Positions 19,693-29,960 of a stretch of 64,000 bases of DNA are shown here, piece by piece. The notes below the pieces were generated by a model. That model was not told the DNA's origin, did no database searches, and saw only the letters and a list, made by a program, of their open reading frames with translations. The stretch is taken from NCBI GenBank assembly GCA_947478405.1, contig CANJVX010000008.1:27733-91732 (forward strand), in the 5' to 3' direction. How positions within the stretch are numbered: the first letter of the stretch is position 1; each line of letters opens with the position of its first letter. Both the position numbers and the translations under genes were made by a program. The DNA comes from Beijerinckiaceae bacterium. GTDB lineage: Bacteria > Pseudomonadota > Alphaproteobacteria > Rhizobiales > Beijerinckiaceae.

Positions 19693-20928
19693 ATGTCCCG
19701 TCTGGTCATGAAATTCGGCGGCACTTCCGTCGCCAATATCGAGCGCATCAAAAATGTCGCGCGCCATGTGCAGCGCGAGGTGGCCGCTGGCCATCATGTC
19801 GCCGTCGTCGTCTCCGCCATGTCGGGCAAGACCAATGAGCTCGTCGCCTGGTGCAAAGAGGGTGCGGCCCTCTATGACCCGCGCGAATATGATGCCGTGG
19901 TCGCCTCGGGCGAACAGGTGACCTCCGGCCTGCTCGCAATCGTCTTGCAGGATATGGGCATTCCCGCCCGCTCGTGGCAGGGCTGGCAGATCCCGATCAA
20001 GACATCGGATGCGCATGGCTCGGCCCGCATTGAAGACATCGACCCCAAGGGTCTGGAAGAGGGCTTTGCGCGCGGCGAAGTGGCCGTGATTGCGGGCTTT
20101 CAGGGCATTCATGTGGAGACCGGCCGCCTCACCACGCTGGGGCGTGGCGGCTCGGATACATCGGCTGTGGCCATTGCGGCAGCACTTAAAGCGGATCGCT
20201 GCGACATCTACACAGACGTCGATGGCGTCTACACCACCGACCCGCGCATTGTGCCCAAGGCCAAGCGGCTGGATCGTGTGGTCTTTGAAGAAATGCTGGA
20301 AATGGCTTCGCTTGGCTCGAAAGTGCTGCAAGTGCGCTCGGTCGAAGTCGCCATGGTCCATAAGGTCAAAACATTCGTGCGCTCATCCTTCGATGATCCC
20401 TCTGATCCGAAGCCCGGCACGCTCATCTGCGACGAGGAGGATATTGTGGAACAGCAGGTCGTCTCAGGCATCGCCTATTCCAAGGATGAAGCGCAGATCA
20501 CATTGCGCGATGTGGCCGATAAGCCCGGCATTGCCGCGGCCATTTTCGTGCCGCTGGCGGACGCCAATATCAATGTCGACATGATCATCCAGGTCGTTTC
20601 GGATGATGCCAAGACAACCGACCTCACCTTCACCGTGCCGACCGCCGATTTCGAGCGCGCCAAGAAGATCCTCGAGGATCACAAGGCCGAGGTTGGCTAC
20701 AAGGATCTGGCTGGCGCCACCGATGTGGTGAAAGTCTCGGCCATCGGCATCGGCATGCGCTCGCATGCCGGTGTGGCGGCTCGCGCTTTCAAGGCGCTCT
20801 CGGACAAGGGCATCAATATCCGCGCCATCACCACCTCCGAGATCAAGTTCTCGGTGCTGATTGATGCCGAATATACCGAGCTTGCCGTACGCACGCTCCA
20901 TACGCTCTACGGACTCGATAAGGCCTGA
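19693..20928 (+). CDS. lysC: Aspartate kinase
   Basis: 411 residues. Phosphorylates aspartate at the head of the Lys/Thr/Met/diaminopimelate pathway; asd and dapF of the same pathway are elsewhere in this window. The kinase domain begins LVMKFGGTSVANIERI and has GRGGSDTSAVA. Two ACT modules (about 265-335 and 345-405, SAIGIGMRSHAGVAARAF) give feedback control by end products. A terminator follows, then ptsP, an order conserved in Rhizobiales. Confidence 0.97.
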   Translation: MSRLVMKFGGTSVANIERIKNVARHVQREVAAGHHVAVVVSAMSGKTNELVAWCKEGAALYDPREYDAVVASGEQVTSGLLAIVLQDMGIPARSWQGWQIPIKTSDAHGSARIEDIDPKGLEEGFARGEVAVIAGFQGIHVETGRLTTLGRGGSDTSAVAIAAALKADRCDIYTDVDGVYTTDPRIVPKAKRLDRVVFEEMLEMASLGSKVLQVRSVEVAMVHKVKTFVRSSFDDPSDPKPGTLICDEEDIVEQQVVSGIAYSKDEAQITLRDVADKPGIAAAIFVPLADANINVDMIIQVVSDDAKTTDLTFTVPTADFERAKKILEDHKAEVGYKDLAGATDVVKVSAIGIGMRSHAGVAARAFKALSDKGINIRAITTSEIKFSVLIDAEYTELAVRTLHTLYGLDKA

Positions 20929-20956
20929 GCGGCACAAAACGGGCTGAAATATCCCG

Positions 20957-20992
20957 AAAACCCCCGTCCGGGCCGCCCGGCGGGGGGTTTTT
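20957..20992 (+). terminator. Intrinsic terminator after lysC
   Basis: AAAACCCCC and GGGGGGTTTTT pair around a GC-rich inner hairpin (CCGGGCCGCCCGG), ending in a T-run 29 bases past the lysC stop. Confidence 0.85.
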
Positions 20993-21087
20993 CATGCAAA
21001 AGGCGAAAAAACTCCGCAAACCTTGGCCAAATTGCCGCGGGGGAGCCGGCTTCAGCCCCTTGGCAGCGCTTGCGGTCCGGGGTTTGC

Positions 21088-21101
21088 GTTCGTATACGAA
21101 C
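21088..21101. promoter_or_regulatory. Perfect 14-base palindrome upstream of ptsP
   Basis: GTTCGTATACGAAC reads the same on both strands and lies 63 bases before the ptsP start. Its GTTCG-N4-CGAAC frame recurs in the ialB/ECF intergenic region (33486-33499). It looks like a dimeric regulator's operator; the protein is unknown. Confidence 0.45.
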
Positions 21102-21164
21102 CTGAAAGGTTGAGGCAGGGATTCCCTGTCCGACCAGGGCCGTCAGGCCGGACAGGACAGATCG

Positions 21165-23432
21165 ATGCGAAGCGCTCTCGGGGGACCCCGCCTGCTGCTC
21201 CGCCGGCTCCGCGAGGTCATGGCGGAACCGGTGAGCGCACAGGTGCGCCTCGACAAGATCGTCGTCCATATCGCCTCCAACATGGTCGCAGAAGTCTGCT
21301 CAGTCTATGTGCTGCGCGATGACGGGCGCCTCGAACTTTTCGCCACCGAAGGTCTGAACCGCGAAGCGGTGCATTTGACGACCATGCGCTCGGGCGAAGG
21401 TCTCGTCGGCCGCATTTCCGAAACAGCGGAATCTCTGGCGCTATCGGACGCACAATCGCACCCGGCCTTCTCCTACAAGCCGGAGACGGGCGAAGAGATT
21501 TACCACTCCTTCTTGGGCGTGCCGATTTTGCGTGGCGGCAATACGCTGGGCGTTCTTGTTGTCCAGAACAAGGCGCGGCGCACCTATTCGGAAGAAGAGG
21601 TTGAAGCGCTTGAGACCACCGCAATGGTGCTCGCGGAAATGGTCGCCTCGGGCGAGCTGCAATCCATCGTGCGCCCGGGCGCCGAGATTGCCAATCGTCG
21701 CCACATGTCGCTTAAGGGTGCGCCCGTCGCCGACGGCCTAGGACTTGGCCATGTGGTGCTGCATGAGCCGCGCGTCACCATCAAGCAATTGATTGCCGAA
21801 GATCCCGCGAGCGAAGAAATCCGCCTGGATGCAGCACTTGAGAGCATGCGCCAGAATATCGACCTATTGATTGACCGCGGCAATGCAGCGGGTGCCGGCG
21901 AGCATCGCGAAGTGCTCGAAACATTCCGCATGTTTGCCCATGATCGCGGCTGGCTGCGCCGCCTGCGCGAGGCCATTGGATCGGGCCTCACCGCCGAAGC
22001 CGCTGTGGAGCGCGTGCAGAATGATGCGCGCGCAAAGCTCGCTCGCCGCACCGATCCTTATCTGCGCGAGCGCCTGCATGATCTCGATGACCTCGCCAAT
22101 CGCCTGCTGCATGCGCTGACGGGAGAAAGCTTTGTCGTCTCGCAGGATGAATTGCCCGACAATGCGATCATCGTTGCCCGCGCAATGGGCCCGGCGGCGC
22201 TGCTCGATTACGACCGCAAGAAATTGCGCGGCCTTGTGCTGGAAGATGGTGGGGCGTCGTCGCATGTCGCCATCGTTGCGCGGGCGATCGGAATACCGAT
22301 GGTGGGCGACGTCACCAATATCATCGACCTCGTCGAGACAGGCGATCCCATCATCATCGATGGCTCGACGGGTGACGTGCAGGTGCGTCCACCGGCGGAC
22401 GTCCAGGCCGCCTATGCTGAAAAAGCGCGGCTGCGTGCGCGCCGTCAGGCGCAATATCACAAGTTGCGCGACGTCCCCTCCCGCACGAAGGATGGCGTCG
22501 ATATTGGTCTGCACATGAATGCGGGCCTGTTGATCGATCTGCCGCATGTGGCTGAAACACGCGCCCAATCCATCGGCCTGTTTCGAACCGAATTGCAATT
22601 CATGGTCGCCGCGCAATTCCCGCGCGGCGAACAGCAATTTCAACTCTACAAAAACGTCATGGACGCGGTGCCCGACAAGCCGGTGACGTTCCGCACGCTC
22701 GACATCGGCGGCGATAAAATTTTGCCCTATATGTCGAGGCTGGAAGAAGATAATCCGGCATTGGGCTGGCGCGCGATCCGCATTGGCCTTGACCGCCCGG
22801 GCCTGTTGCGCACGCAATTGCGTGCCATGCTGCGCGCAGGAGCGGGACGCGACTTGCGCATCATGTTCCCAATGGTCGCCACTTGCGCCGAATTCGATGC
22901 TGCGAAAGATCTGACGATACGCGAAGTCATGCATCTGACGCGGCATGGACATGAATTACCGCGCGACTTGAAACTTGGTATCATGATCGAGGTGCCATCC
23001 GTGCTTTGGGCGCTGGATGAAATTCTGCCGCGAGTTGATTTTGTCTCTGTCGGCTCGAATGATCTGACGCAATATCTGTTTGCTGCCGACCGCGACAACA
23101 AGCGCGTCGCGACACGCTTTGACTCACTTTCGCCCGCGATGTTGCGCGCGTTGAAATCAATCACCGACACCGCAAAGCGGCACGGCACCTCAGTCACGCT
23201 CTGCGGTGAAATGGGCGGCAAACCGCTCGATGCAATGGCGCTGATTGCCATCGGCTATCGCAATCTCTCGATGTCACCAGCCTCTATCGGTCCGGTGAAA
23301 GCGATGCTGCTCGGGCTCGATGTGCATGAAGTGACTGAATTTGTGAATAGCCAGTTGAAAACATCGGGCAGTGCGAATTCAATCCGCGAGGATCTGCGCG
23401 CCTTTGCCGAAGCCAAGGGAGTTCCGCTTTAG
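21165..23432 (+). CDS. ptsP: Phosphoenolpyruvate-protein phosphotransferase of the nitrogen PTS (enzyme I-Ntr)
   Basis: 755 residues. Takes phosphate from phosphoenolpyruvate and passes it to NPr, controlling nitrogen, potassium and carbon responses. A GAF domain occupies about residues 20-160 (sensing glutamine in relatives). It is followed by the EI helical domain, the phospho-His domain (GGASSHVAIVARAIGIPMVG) and the PEP-binding barrel (GLFRTELQF, SVGSNDLTQYL, LCGEMGGKPL with the active Cys). The start MRSALGGPRLLLRRL matches the family. No sugar PTS genes are near. Confidence 0.96.
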   Translation: MRSALGGPRLLLRRLREVMAEPVSAQVRLDKIVVHIASNMVAEVCSVYVLRDDGRLELFATEGLNREAVHLTTMRSGEGLVGRISETAESLALSDAQSHPAFSYKPETGEEIYHSFLGVPILRGGNTLGVLVVQNKARRTYSEEEVEALETTAMVLAEMVASGELQSIVRPGAEIANRRHMSLKGAPVADGLGLGHVVLHEPRVTIKQLIAEDPASEEIRLDAALESMRQNIDLLIDRGNAAGAGEHREVLETFRMFAHDRGWLRRLREAIGSGLTAEAAVERVQNDARAKLARRTDPYLRERLHDLDDLANRLLHALTGESFVVSQDELPDNAIIVARAMGPAALLDYDRKKLRGLVLEDGGASSHVAIVARAIGIPMVGDVTNIIDLVETGDPIIIDGSTGDVQVRPPADVQAAYAEKARLRARRQAQYHKLRDVPSRTKDGVDIGLHMNAGLLIDLPHVAETRAQSIGLFRTELQFMVAAQFPRGEQQFQLYKNVMDAVPDKPVTFRTLDIGGDKILPYMSRLEEDNPALGWRAIRIGLDRPGLLRTQLRAMLRAGAGRDLRIMFPMVATCAEFDAAKDLTIREVMHLTRHGHELPRDLKLGIMIEVPSVLWALDEILPRVDFVSVGSNDLTQYLFAADRDNKRVATRFDSLSPAMLRALKSITDTAKRHGTSVTLCGEMGGKPLDAMALIAIGYRNLSMSPASIGPVKAMLLGLDVHEVTEFVNSQLKTSGSANSIREDLRAFAEAKGVPL

Positions 23433-23484
23433 GTAAGAGGCTGGAACTGCACTGCCCTTCTCTTCTCCTGAAGCCAGGCATCAC

Positions 23485-24555
23485 ATGCTCCCCCAAGACA
23501 AGCTCGACCTCATCCTCCGCAAACATGAGGAAATTTCTGCAAAACTTTCCGCGGGTGTGACCGGACAGGAATTTGTTGCGCTGTCGCGCGAACTCTCCGA
23601 GCTTGATCCTGTGGTTGAAGCCATCCGCGCGTTCCGTGATGCCTCCGGTGATCTCACCGGCATCGACAGTCTGATTGCAGATTCCGCGATCGATGATGAA
23701 ATGCGCGCTTTGGCAGAGGATGAGCGCACCAACGCAACTGAACGACTGCAAAAACTTGAACATGACATTCGCATCGCGCTTCTGCCCAAAGATGCCGCCG
23801 ATGAGCATGGTGCCATTCTTGAAGTGCGTGCCGGCACAGGTGGTGATGAGGCAGCCCTCTTTGTAGGTGATCTCTTCCGCATGTATGAGCGCTATGCGCA
23901 ACTGCACGGCTGGAAGATGGAGCTTATGTCGGCTAGCGAGGGAACCGCTGGCGGGTATAAGGAAATCATCGCATCTGTCGAGGGGCGAGGCGTTTTTGCC
24001 AAATTGAAATATGAATCGGGTGTCCACCGCGTACAGCGCGTACCGGCCACCGAGACACAGGGACGCATCCATACGTCTGCCGCAACAGTCGCCATCCTGC
24101 CCGAAGCGCAGGATGTCGATGTCCACATTAACGAAGCCGATTTGAAAATTGACACGATGCGCGCGCAAGGCGCGGGGGGACAACACGTCAATAAAACAGA
24201 ATCGGCGATCCGCATCACGCATATTCCGACAGGGACAATTGTCTTTGTGCAAGACGAGCGCTCACAGCACAAGAACCGCGCGAGAGCTATGTCTTTGTTG
24301 CGCTCGCGGCTTTATGACGAACAGCGAACGAAGCTAGACTCCGAGCGCGCTGCTGATCGAAAGGCGCAAGTGGGTTCAGGTGACCGGTCCGAGCGGATCC
24401 GCACTTATAATTTTCCGCAAGGTCGCATCACAGATCACCGTATCAATCTGACGCTCTACAAGCTCGATCGCGTGGTGGCAGGCGATGCGCTCGATGAGAT
24501 TATTGATCCGCTGATCACAGAGCATCAGGCTGCGCAATTGGCGGCGGAAACGTAA
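23485..24555 (+). CDS. prfA: Peptide chain release factor 1
   Basis: 356 residues. Recognises UAA and UAG and triggers peptide release. The GGQ motif ([14 protein letters not shown]) lies near residue 230, and the region [30 protein letters not shown] is typical of RF1. It follows ptsP by 52 bases. prmC, the methyltransferase that modifies the GGQ glutamine and often follows prfA, is absent here; a repeat and purH come next. Confidence 0.97.
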   Translation: MLPQDKLDLILRKHEEISAKLSAGVTGQEFVALSRELSELDPVVEAIRAFRDASGDLTGIDSLIADSAIDDEMRALAEDERTNATERLQKLEHDIRIALLPKDAADEHGAILEVRAGTGGDEAALFVGDLFRMYERYAQLHGWKMELMSASEGTAGGYKEIIASVEGRGVFAKLKYESGVHRVQRVPATETQGRIHTSAATVAILPEAQDVDVHINEADLKIDTMRAQGAGGQHVNKTESAIRITHIPTGTIVFVQDERSQHKNRARAMSLLRSRLYDEQRTKLDSERAADRKAQVGSGDRSERIRTYNFPQGRITDHRINLTLYKLDRVVAGDALDEIIDPLITEHQAAQLAAET

Positions 24556-24563
24556 CTTTTCAG

Positions 24564-24648
24564 GTCATTGCGAGGAGCGAAGCGACGCGGCAAACTAGAG
24601 GCCCCACGTGAGGCTGTCTGATTTGCTTAGCTGACGCTCGCAATGACG
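24564..24648. repeat. Dispersed palindromic repeat, copy 4
   Basis: GTCATTGCGAGGAGCGAAGCGACGCGGCAAAC on the left (outer half quoted from the family), GCTGACGCTCGCAATGAC on the right, with the loop around CCACGTGAGG. It sits between the convergent prfA and purH genes. Confidence 0.9.
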
Positions 24649-24666
24649 CCGAGGTGCAAGCGCACA

Positions 24667-26259
24667 TTAATGCCGGAAATGACGGTGGCCGGTTAATACC
24701 ATGGCCAGGCCTGCTTCATCCGCTGCTTTGATCACTTCATCATCACGCATAGAGCCGCCCGGCTGAATGACCGCCGTAGCGCCTGCTTCAGCCGCTGCGA
24801 GCAAACCATCCGCGAATGGAAAGAAAGCGTCAGACGCAACAACCGAACCCTTGGCGAGTGTTTCCGGCAGGCCCGCCGCTTTAGCAGCTTCGGCTGCTTT
24901 CCATGCAGCAATGCGAGAAGAATCTACACGGCTCATCTGTCCTGCGCCCACACCAACCGTTGCGCCATTCTTGGCATAGACAATCGCATTCGACTTCACA
25001 TGCTTGGCGACACGGAATGCAAAGCGCATGTCTGACAATTCTTGGGTCGTCGGCTGGCGCTTGGTAACGACGCGCAAATCCATGTCGTCAACCACTGCAT
25101 TGTCGCGACCTTGCACAAGCAGGCCGCCCGCCACCGTCTTGAACGTCAAACCGTTGGCGCGCGGGTTGGGTAGCCCGCCCGTGAGCAGCAAGCGCAGATT
25201 CTTCTTGGAGGCCACCAGCGCAATGGCTTCTTCATCAGCATCTGGCGCAATGATCACTTCCGTGAAAATTTTCACGATCTCGGCAGCAGCTTGCGCGTCA
25301 AGCTTTCGGTTAAGTGCGACAATGCCACCGAATGCCGAAACAGGATCACAGCGCAAGGCACGCTCATAGGCTTCCAGAAGCGATGCGCCTTCGGCAACAC
25401 CGCACGGATTGGCGTGTTTAATTATGGCAACAGCAGCTGTGCGAGCCGGATCAAACTCGCTCACACATTCGAAAGCGGCATCGGTATCATTCACATTATT
25501 ATAGGAAAGCTGCTTGCCCTGCACCTGACGGGCGGTCGCCACACCAAAGCGTTTTTCGGGGGTGAGATAAAAACCCGCGGCCTGATGGGGGTTTTCGCCA
25601 TAGCGCATCTTTTCCGCCAGATAACCGCCGATTGCGCGGTAATCAGGCGCATCTTCGCCGAGCTCATTGGCAAACCAGTTGGAGATCGCTGCATCATAAG
25701 CTGCGGTGCGCGCATAGGCTTTCTGTGCCAGCGCCCTGCGCAGCGTCAGCGTGGTTGCGCCCTTGTTGGCAGACAGTACATCAAGCACGCGCGCATAATC
25801 ACTCACATCAACAACCACCGCGACATCGCCATGATTCTTGGCCGCGGCGCGGATCATTGCGGGGCCACCAATGTCGATATTTTCGATGCAATCATCATAG
25901 GCCGCGCCCTTCGCCACCGTTTCTTCAAACGGATAGAGATTGACGACGAGCAGATCGATCGCAGGGATAGAATGCGCGAGCATGGCCGCCTCATGTTCCG
26001 GATTTTCGCGAATGGCGAGCAGGCCGCCATGCACACGCGGATGCAGCGTCTTCACGCGACCATCCATCATTTCCGGAAAGCCGGTAATGTCGGCGACATC
26101 TTTCACGGGCAGACCCGCATCAGCGAGCGACTTGCGCGTGCCGCCTGTCGAGACGAGTTCGATGCCTTGCGCGCTCAGCGCCCTGGCAAAATCAATCAGG
26201 CCGGTCTTGTCGGAAACGGAAAGAAGAGCGCGCGTCACGCGACGAAGATGTGTGGGCAT
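24667..26259 (-). CDS. purH: Bifunctional AICAR transformylase / IMP cyclohydrolase
   Basis: 530 residues from ATG 26259 ([18 protein letters not shown]), the normal length; the track start is 16 residues too long. Last two steps of IMP synthesis. The N-terminal IMP cyclohydrolase domain has [25 protein letters not shown] and [14 protein letters not shown]. The C-terminal transformylase has [11 protein letters not shown]-like ([13 protein letters not shown]), [10 protein letters not shown] and the end region FFPFADGL plus [10 protein letters not shown]. It ends convergently with prfA across the repeat. Confidence 0.97.
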   Translation of the reverse strand: MPTHLRRVTRALLSVSDKTGLIDFARALSAQGIELVSTGGTRKSLADAGLPVKDVADITGFPEMMDGRVKTLHPRVHGGLLAIRENPEHEAAMLAHSIPAIDLLVVNLYPFEETVAKGAAYDDCIENIDIGGPAMIRAAAKNHGDVAVVVDVSDYARVLDVLSANKGATTLTLRRALAQKAYARTAAYDAAISNWFANELGEDAPDYRAIGGYLAEKMRYGENPHQAAGFYLTPEKRFGVATARQVQGKQLSYNNVNDTDAAFECVSEFDPARTAAVAIIKHANPCGVAEGASLLEAYERALRCDPVSAFGGIVALNRKLDAQAAAEIVKIFTEVIIAPDADEEAIALVASKKNLRLLLTGGLPNPRANGLTFKTVAGGLLVQGRDNAVVDDMDLRVVTKRQPTTQELSDMRFAFRVAKHVKSNAIVYAKNGATVGVGAGQMSRVDSSRIAAWKAAEAAKAAGLPETLAKGSVVASDAFFPFADGLLAAAEAGATAVIQPGGSMRDDEVIKAADEAGLAMVLTGHRHFRH

Positions 26260-26391
26260 GGAATCACTTGTCCCGGGCCAGAGAAGGGAAGGCCCGCGCG
26301 ATAACATGCGGCGCGTGAGGGGGAAAGGCCGCCAGAGGTCGTGCCATTGGATGCCTGCCTGATTAGGTTTTTGTTCCTGAAATTCCGGCTC

Positions 26392-28182
26392 TTAGTCAGC
26401 CAAACGTTCCATTGTCCACACCAACGCGGGTGTCTCGCGCACTTTGGCGCTTACGACGAGCTGATCTGTCTGGCGTGGTCCCTCGCGGCCGCCCAAGAAA
26501 ATGCTTTCTTCGACTGCGACAGGCAGGCCGCTGGCACCAAACAGCCAGCGCGAGGCGTCGGGCAATGTCAGCACTACAGCCGCTCCACCCTCAACGCGTT
26601 CCGGGCGGACCATCGGGTGGAGATGGAAGCGCAGCGCAAATTCAGCCTGCCCGGCGCCCGGCACCCGCCGCCCAGTGGCAATCAGCTTATCCTCGCCCTC
26701 AAAGCGCAGACCATCGGCCGATAATGTCAGGCGTCGCTCATGCAGCAGGCCGAAGCTGCGATCATAGCCATCATGGCGCGCTTCGATCTCGACGGCATAT
26801 TCATCTTGCGCGCGGCGTGTCCGCACGTCGGTGGGGCCCGCGATCACTTGTCCAGCAACCCAACGATCAAGACCCGCGCCTGTTGCAAAACGTGCGGAGG
26901 AGGTGTCGCCAACGATCAGGGCTGTATGGGCAGCTGTTGTGCGTGCAACTTCGCGCAAGTCAGCGCGTGGATTGAGTGGGACACCGCAATTAACAAAGAT
27001 GCGATTGGCCCCGTTGGACATTTCAAACGAGAGTGTACCCGCATGGGCTTCACACGAGAAACGGGCGGGCGGCGGCGTGCCGCAATCCATAATGATGATC
27101 GTTTCGCCGGCTTCGATGCGCTCATAACCTGAATGGGGCGCATGCAAAAGTGGCGCCGCGCGCGCATCGTCATAGGCCAGAACCGTGGCAACGGCATGTG
27201 CCGCTGTTGGTCCCATCCCGTTGAACAGAGCCATAGAGCCTTCGCTGTGGCGAAAGAGGCGCAGCATCGGCATCATGCGATCAATGGCATTGAGCAACAT
27301 TTGTGGCGCGCTTGTGCCCCGTGCTGCATAGGCCTGCCGCAGGGGCAAAAGATCAAGCAAAAGGTCGACCAGAATTTGCGGGTTTCGCCCGATATGCCCT
27401 CCATCCGGCAAGATCTGCGCTTTCAGCTCATCGACAAGCATTTTTGTTCCGCGTTTGGCAATCGTGTTCAGGCCTTGCGCGCAAAGCCCGAGCTCAGCCA
27501 CGGCAATGGCGCAAAGCAAACGCGATTCACCCTCCAATCCATCGGAAAGGCAGCGCTGCAAATATTTAGAATGAACACCCAACGAGCGCATGAAGCGGCG
27601 ATAAAAATCGCGATCCGCACCATCCAGAATGAGGGGTGATTGCGACAGAAATGACAAGAGGCGCCGCGCTACAACATCGGCATTCCAATCCGGGGCGTTG
27701 GATGGACGCCCTCGTAGATTGATCCAGTCCCCCACAAGCGCGCGAGCATTGGCACGCGCCAGAGCGCTATCGGCTGCTCGCAAATGACGCAGCCAGGTGA
27801 AATTGGTCAGCCCGATGAACCAGGCATCAGACGGCGGCAATATCTCGAATGGCGATTGGCCATGCGTGTTCACGCTCTTGCCAGCAAAAACGAAATAACC
27901 CGAGTAAATATCCGACGCGATGGTTGGATCAGTTGTGCGAATATCTTGGGGCGCAATTAGCAAGCGCTCGGGAGTCTGAGTACCAAAGCCCGAGATGAGC
28001 CGCAGCGGCAAACGCAACAGGCGAAGACCAAAGACCGCTCCGCGCCCAGCAACCAGGCGCGTGACGAGCAGGCGATCGGCAATGCGCGACGACGCTGACG
28101 ACAATTGTCCCTCAAACTTCCGGAAAAAGGCGGCCGAATCTGCGCGCCAAAAAGAGCGGACGTGAATGCCCGCATTAAGCAT
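26392..28182 (-). CDS. Heparinase II/III family protein
   Basis: 596 residues. The N-terminal half is an alpha-helical toroid (WLRHLRAADSALARANARALV, KYLQRCLSDGLEGESRLLCAIAVA). The C-terminal beta domain has SGYERIEAGETIIIMDCGTPPP, SFEMSNGANRIFVNCG and GYDRSFGLLHERRL, matching the Heparinase_II/III C-terminal family. Relatives are polysaccharide lyases or uronyl-sugar binding proteins. No signal peptide is visible, so the substrate and location are unclear. It lies between purH and rsmB, a conserved Rhizobiales arrangement. Confidence 0.85.
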   Translation of the reverse strand: MLNAGIHVRSFWRADSAAFFRKFEGQLSSASSRIADRLLVTRLVAGRGAVFGLRLLRLPLRLISGFGTQTPERLLIAPQDIRTTDPTIASDIYSGYFVFAGKSVNTHGQSPFEILPPSDAWFIGLTNFTWLRHLRAADSALARANARALVGDWINLRGRPSNAPDWNADVVARRLLSFLSQSPLILDGADRDFYRRFMRSLGVHSKYLQRCLSDGLEGESRLLCAIAVAELGLCAQGLNTIAKRGTKMLVDELKAQILPDGGHIGRNPQILVDLLLDLLPLRQAYAARGTSAPQMLLNAIDRMMPMLRLFRHSEGSMALFNGMGPTAAHAVATVLAYDDARAAPLLHAPHSGYERIEAGETIIIMDCGTPPPARFSCEAHAGTLSFEMSNGANRIFVNCGVPLNPRADLREVARTTAAHTALIVGDTSSARFATGAGLDRWVAGQVIAGPTDVRTRRAQDEYAVEIEARHDGYDRSFGLLHERRLTLSADGLRFEGEDKLIATGRRVPGAGQAEFALRFHLHPMVRPERVEGGAAVVLTLPDASRWLFGASGLPVAVEESIFLGGREGPRQTDQLVVSAKVRETPALVWTMERLAD

Positions 28183-28230
28183 TCCAAGCGTTAACGGGTC
28201 ATTAACACTGTTGATTTCCCTATGATTTGT

Positions 28231-29583
28231 TCAGCTTTTCAACAGTCTGACAGCAAAGAATCCGTCAAGTCCCGAGAGCCGCGGATCGCTTTGATCCAGA
28301 TAAAAGGGCAATGTGCGCAGCTCGCCTTGCGGCGTCAGGCACATACTAAGCCCGCCGATTTCCTCTGCCTGAATAGGATCGCGGCGCATATCGGGATGGC
28401 GGCGCAGAAAAGCCTCGATCTGCATCTCGCCTTCTTCAGGCTCAAGCGAACAGGTACAGTAGACGAGGCGCCCTCCGCTTTTCAGCAAGAGCGCAGCGCG
28501 TTCGAGCATTTTTGCCTGCACGACAGCTAGACTGGCAATGTCGCCAGCTTTCTTCGTCCAGGCGACGTCAGGATGGCGACGTATCGTGCCGGTCGCCGAA
28601 CAGGGTGCGTCGAGCAAAATGGCGTCAAACAATTCCGCTTCAAAGGCGAGCGCGTCGCCCACACGAATTTCGACCGATAGTCCTAGCCGTTCCAGATTGG
28701 CAGCCAGTCGCTTCAAGCGCTCGGCTGAACGATCCAGCGCAACAACCTGCGCGCCGGTGATGGCGAGTTGTGCTGTCTTGCCGCCAGGCGCGGCACAGAG
28801 ATCTGCAATGCGCTCGCCACTTTTTGCTTTGATGAGGCGCGCGGGAATGGCCGCAGCTGCATCCTGCACCCACCAATTGCCTTCGGCATAGCCGGCCAAT
28901 TCATCTACCGGCGCATGCGAAGTCAGGCGCCACGAACCGGTTGGCAGCATGATGCCTTCAGGTAGGTGTTCCAGATCAAGACCAGGCTTCAACGTTAGAT
29001 CAAGTGTTGGCTCATTGCGATGCGCGCGCGCAATCGCAGCGGCCTTGTCATCACCATAGGTCTTGCGCCAGCGCGCAGCCAGCCATTGCGGCGTATCGGC
29101 AAAAGAATCTGCGAGATCGGTCCATTCATCACGCGCGCGCGCAATGTTACGCAACACGGCATTAACGAGACCCGCGAAGGCCGCATCGCGCGGCTGCTGG
29201 CGGGTGGCGCGCACGGCCAGATCAACGGCAGCGTGATCGGGCACATCCATGAAAAGAATTTGGGCCGCACCTACCATCAAGGTCCATTCAAGGCTTTGCA
29301 CTTTGCGCGGCAGGCCTTTGTCCAGCATGGCAGCAATGGCCAGTCGCAACGTCCCGAAGCGACGCAGTGAGGTGAGCACGATCGAGCGCACCAAGCCACG
29401 GTCGCGCGCATCAAGACCCTGAAGAGCCTGCGGCCCGGCACCCGGCGCAAAGCGTTCATCAAGCCCAGAGCCATTCCCAGCAATTTCCGCGAGGATGGCA
29501 GCGGCAGCCAGACGAACAGCCAAGCCCGGCACCATCTCGGGTACCACCTGTCGTTGAGGTGGGCTTTTGGGCCTGAAGGCCAT
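28231..29583 (-). CDS. rsmB: 16S rRNA m5C methyltransferase, RsmB family
   Basis: 450 residues from ATG 29583 (MAFRPKSPPQ), trimming 11 residues from the track. An N-terminal NusB-like helical domain (about 25-150) precedes the Rossmann methyltransferase domain: ADLCAAPGGKTAQL (motif I), LLDAPCSATGTIRRHPD (catalytic PC motif) and VYCTCSLEPEEGE (second Cys). Methylates C967 of 16S rRNA in E. coli. It is upstream of the heparinase-like gene by 48 bases. Confidence 0.92.
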   Translation of the reverse strand: MAFRPKSPPQRQVVPEMVPGLAVRLAAAAILAEIAGNGSGLDERFAPGAGPQALQGLDARDRGLVRSIVLTSLRRFGTLRLAIAAMLDKGLPRKVQSLEWTLMVGAAQILFMDVPDHAAVDLAVRATRQQPRDAAFAGLVNAVLRNIARARDEWTDLADSFADTPQWLAARWRKTYGDDKAAAIARAHRNEPTLDLTLKPGLDLEHLPEGIMLPTGSWRLTSHAPVDELAGYAEGNWWVQDAAAAIPARLIKAKSGERIADLCAAPGGKTAQLAITGAQVVALDRSAERLKRLAANLERLGLSVEIRVGDALAFEAELFDAILLDAPCSATGTIRRHPDVAWTKKAGDIASLAVVQAKMLERAALLLKSGGRLVYCTCSLEPEEGEMQIEAFLRRHPDMRRDPIQAEEIGGLSMCLTPQGELRTLPFYLDQSDPRLSGLDGFFAVRLLKS

Positions 29584-29671
29584 GAAATCTCTCCTGTGTC
29601 GACCGCCGCGTAACATGATCCGGGCGCTGGCGCCATGGGGGAACGCGCCCTATATGTGAGCCCATCCGAGG

Positions 29672-29908
29672 ATGAATGGCATGACCGACCAAGCCCAGAC
29701 GCCACAACCCAGTCAAGACGCACCCGCTGAGGCACCCAAGAAAGCGCTCTCACCCGCTGCCCAGCGCGCCCTTGCGGAAGCAGACGAGCGCCGCCGCAAT
29801 GCGGATGCCGAGCGCGCAGAATTGGCGAAGGAAATCAACGGCCGCGGCGGTCTCGACCCAGCCCGCTATGGCGATTGGGAAGTGAAGGGCATCATCAGCG
29901 ACTTCTGA
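29672..29908 (+). CDS. DUF1674 protein, SDHAF4-like
   Basis: 78 residues: a disordered Pro/Ala-rich N-terminal half, an Arg/Glu-rich helix, then the conserved end GGLDPARYGDWEVKGIISDF. This C-terminal block defines DUF1674, whose mitochondrial member SDHAF4 helps assemble succinate dehydrogenase by binding the flavinated subunit. No sdh genes are in the window. It is divergent from rsmB. Confidence 0.88.
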   Translation: MNGMTDQAQTPQPSQDAPAEAPKKALSPAAQRALAEADERRRNADAERAELAKEINGRGGLDPARYGDWEVKGIISDF

Positions 29909-29960
29909 ATGCTGCACGTGATTGCGTGTAAGCACGTCAAATTTTGTCGGCTTTGATTGT

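Noticed and set aside
21088-21101. LexA (SOS) box
   Set aside because: Alphaproteobacterial LexA sites are direct repeats of GTTC with seven-base spacing; this is an inverted repeat with a four-base centre.
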